A DNA stretch of 5,615 nucleotides from Treponema sp. (lineage in GTDB: Bacteria; Spirochaetota; Spirochaetia; Treponematales; Breznakiellaceae), in the NCBI GenBank assembly GCA_031275535.1, contig JAISOR010000251.1:1-5615 (forward strand). The letters are read 5' to 3'. The notes under the pieces are model-generated. The model made no database searches. It was not told where the DNA came from and worked only from the letters and a program-made list of their open reading frames with translations. Of the stretch, positions 5,345-5,615 are shown piece after piece (the first letter of the stretch is position 1; each line of letters opens with the position of its first letter). The translations under genes were made by a program, and so were the position numbers.

Positions 5345-5414
5345 CGGTGCCAGGTATCATAAAGTATTCGTGGTAAAATTTCTTCATGCCTAAAAGCGGT
5401 GCCTGGCACTCCGC
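5345..5414. repeat. REP-like pair of GTGCC(A/T)GG elements
   Basis: Two 12-base units, CGGTGCCAGGTA (5345-5356) and CGGTGCCTGGCA (5397-5408), differ at two positions and lie 52 bases apart. Each core is itself a near-palindrome (GTGCC-T-GGCAC in the second), so the units also read as an inverted pair bounding a 47-base AT-rich segment. This looks like a small repetitive extragenic palindrome or a miniature mobile element remnant inserted just after lptB. Genome copy number cannot be judged from one window. Confidence 0.4.
5392..5414 (-). terminator. Possible weak terminator of lptB
   Basis: Four bases after the lptB stop the minus strand can form a stem of GCG plus GTG with CAC plus CGC, with a two-base bulge and a CCAGG loop, followed by TTTT (5392-5395). 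The stem is short and the T-tract is only four bases, so termination would be inefficient. The same bases belong to the repeat unit described at 5345-5414. Confidence 0.3.
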
Positions 5415-5417
5415 CGG

Positions 5418-5615
5418 CTACATCCGGAATTCGCTGCCCAGATACACTTCCCGGACCATCTCGTCCGCCAGGATCACGTCCCGGTCTCCCCGGGCAACGA
5501 TGGTTCCCTCGTTAATGATAAAGGCCTCGGTGGTTATTTCCAGGGTGTCCCGGACGTTGTGGTCCGTGATGAGGATGCCGATGCCTTTCTCCGCCAGGCG
5601 GCGGATGATCTGCTT
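5418..5615 (-). CDS. lptB: LPS export ABC transporter ATP-binding protein LptB, C-terminal part
   Basis: The last 65 codons of a gene entering from the right edge, ending in TAG at 5418-5420. Because it has no start in the window it is easy to miss. Seen: [17 protein letters not shown], with the switch (H-loop) His of ABC ATPases in TDHNVR, then the [14 protein letters not shown] strand, and a C-terminal [14 protein letters not shown]. Known: the TDHNVR-(E/D)TL motif and the VR.VYLG ending are characteristic of LptB, the ATPase that with LptF and LptG drives lipopolysaccharide transport from the inner membrane. The Walker and signature motifs lie outside the window. The presence of LptB indicates an outer membrane. 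It is on the same strand as the reductase gene, but a 148-base gap with a promoter separates them. Confidence 0.9.
   Translation of the reverse strand, partial: KQIIRRLAEKGIGILITDHNVRDTLEITTEAFIINEGTIVARGDRDVILADEMVREVYLGSEFRM

Noticed and set aside
5325..5387. A 20-codon minus-strand leader-like frame before the reductase gene
   Set aside because: It has a poor ribosome binding site, lies largely upstream of the candidate transcription start, and is probably chance.

Overview
The window suggests a Gram-negative-type bacterium of moderately high GC. The best guess is a spirochaete of the Treponema group. This is inference from gene content: an LptB-type ATPase implies an outer membrane with lipopolysaccharide-like export. 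An rny-ymdB operon is common in Firmicutes and spirochaetes but absent from enteric bacteria. A membrane-anchored GerMN protein and a ferredoxin-fused aldo/keto reductase also fit. No rRNA, tRNA or species-specific marker is present, so the assignment is tentative.

Layout, left to right. (1) Positions 1-330, minus strand: the first 110 codons of a membrane acyltransferase of the Acyl_transf_3 family, running off the left edge. (2) Positions 331-718: a divergent intergenic region. Its left half is AT-rich, with a candidate promoter and two operator-like dyads for the acyltransferase. Its right half (about 574-715) is GC-rich and packed with overlapping, mutually exclusive hairpins. (3) Positions 719-1618, plus strand: a membrane-anchored protein with a proline-rich linker and a C-terminal GerMN domain. 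(4) Positions 1640-4034, minus strand: an operon of rny (RNase Y) followed one base later by ymdB (a metallophosphoesterase). It converges on the GerMN gene with a 21-base gap. Its promoter lies at about 4077-4104. (5) Positions 4118-5269, minus strand: an aldo/keto reductase with two C-terminal Cys4 iron-sulfur motifs and its own promoter and strong ribosome binding site. (6) Positions 5270-5417: an intergenic region with a 10-bp palindrome in the promoter spacer and a REP-like pair of GTGCC(A/T)GG elements, one of which may end lptB transcription. (7) Positions 5418-5615, minus strand: the last 65 codons of lptB, running off the right edge.

The firmest functional unit is rny-ymdB, in which the membrane-anchored endoribonuclease that starts mRNA decay is apparently co-translated with a phosphodiesterase. 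The other genes look like independent transcription units. I found no CRISPR array, prophage, intact insertion sequence or clear new multi-gene system. The least explained parts are the hairpin block at 574-715 and the small palindromic repeats at 5345-5414.
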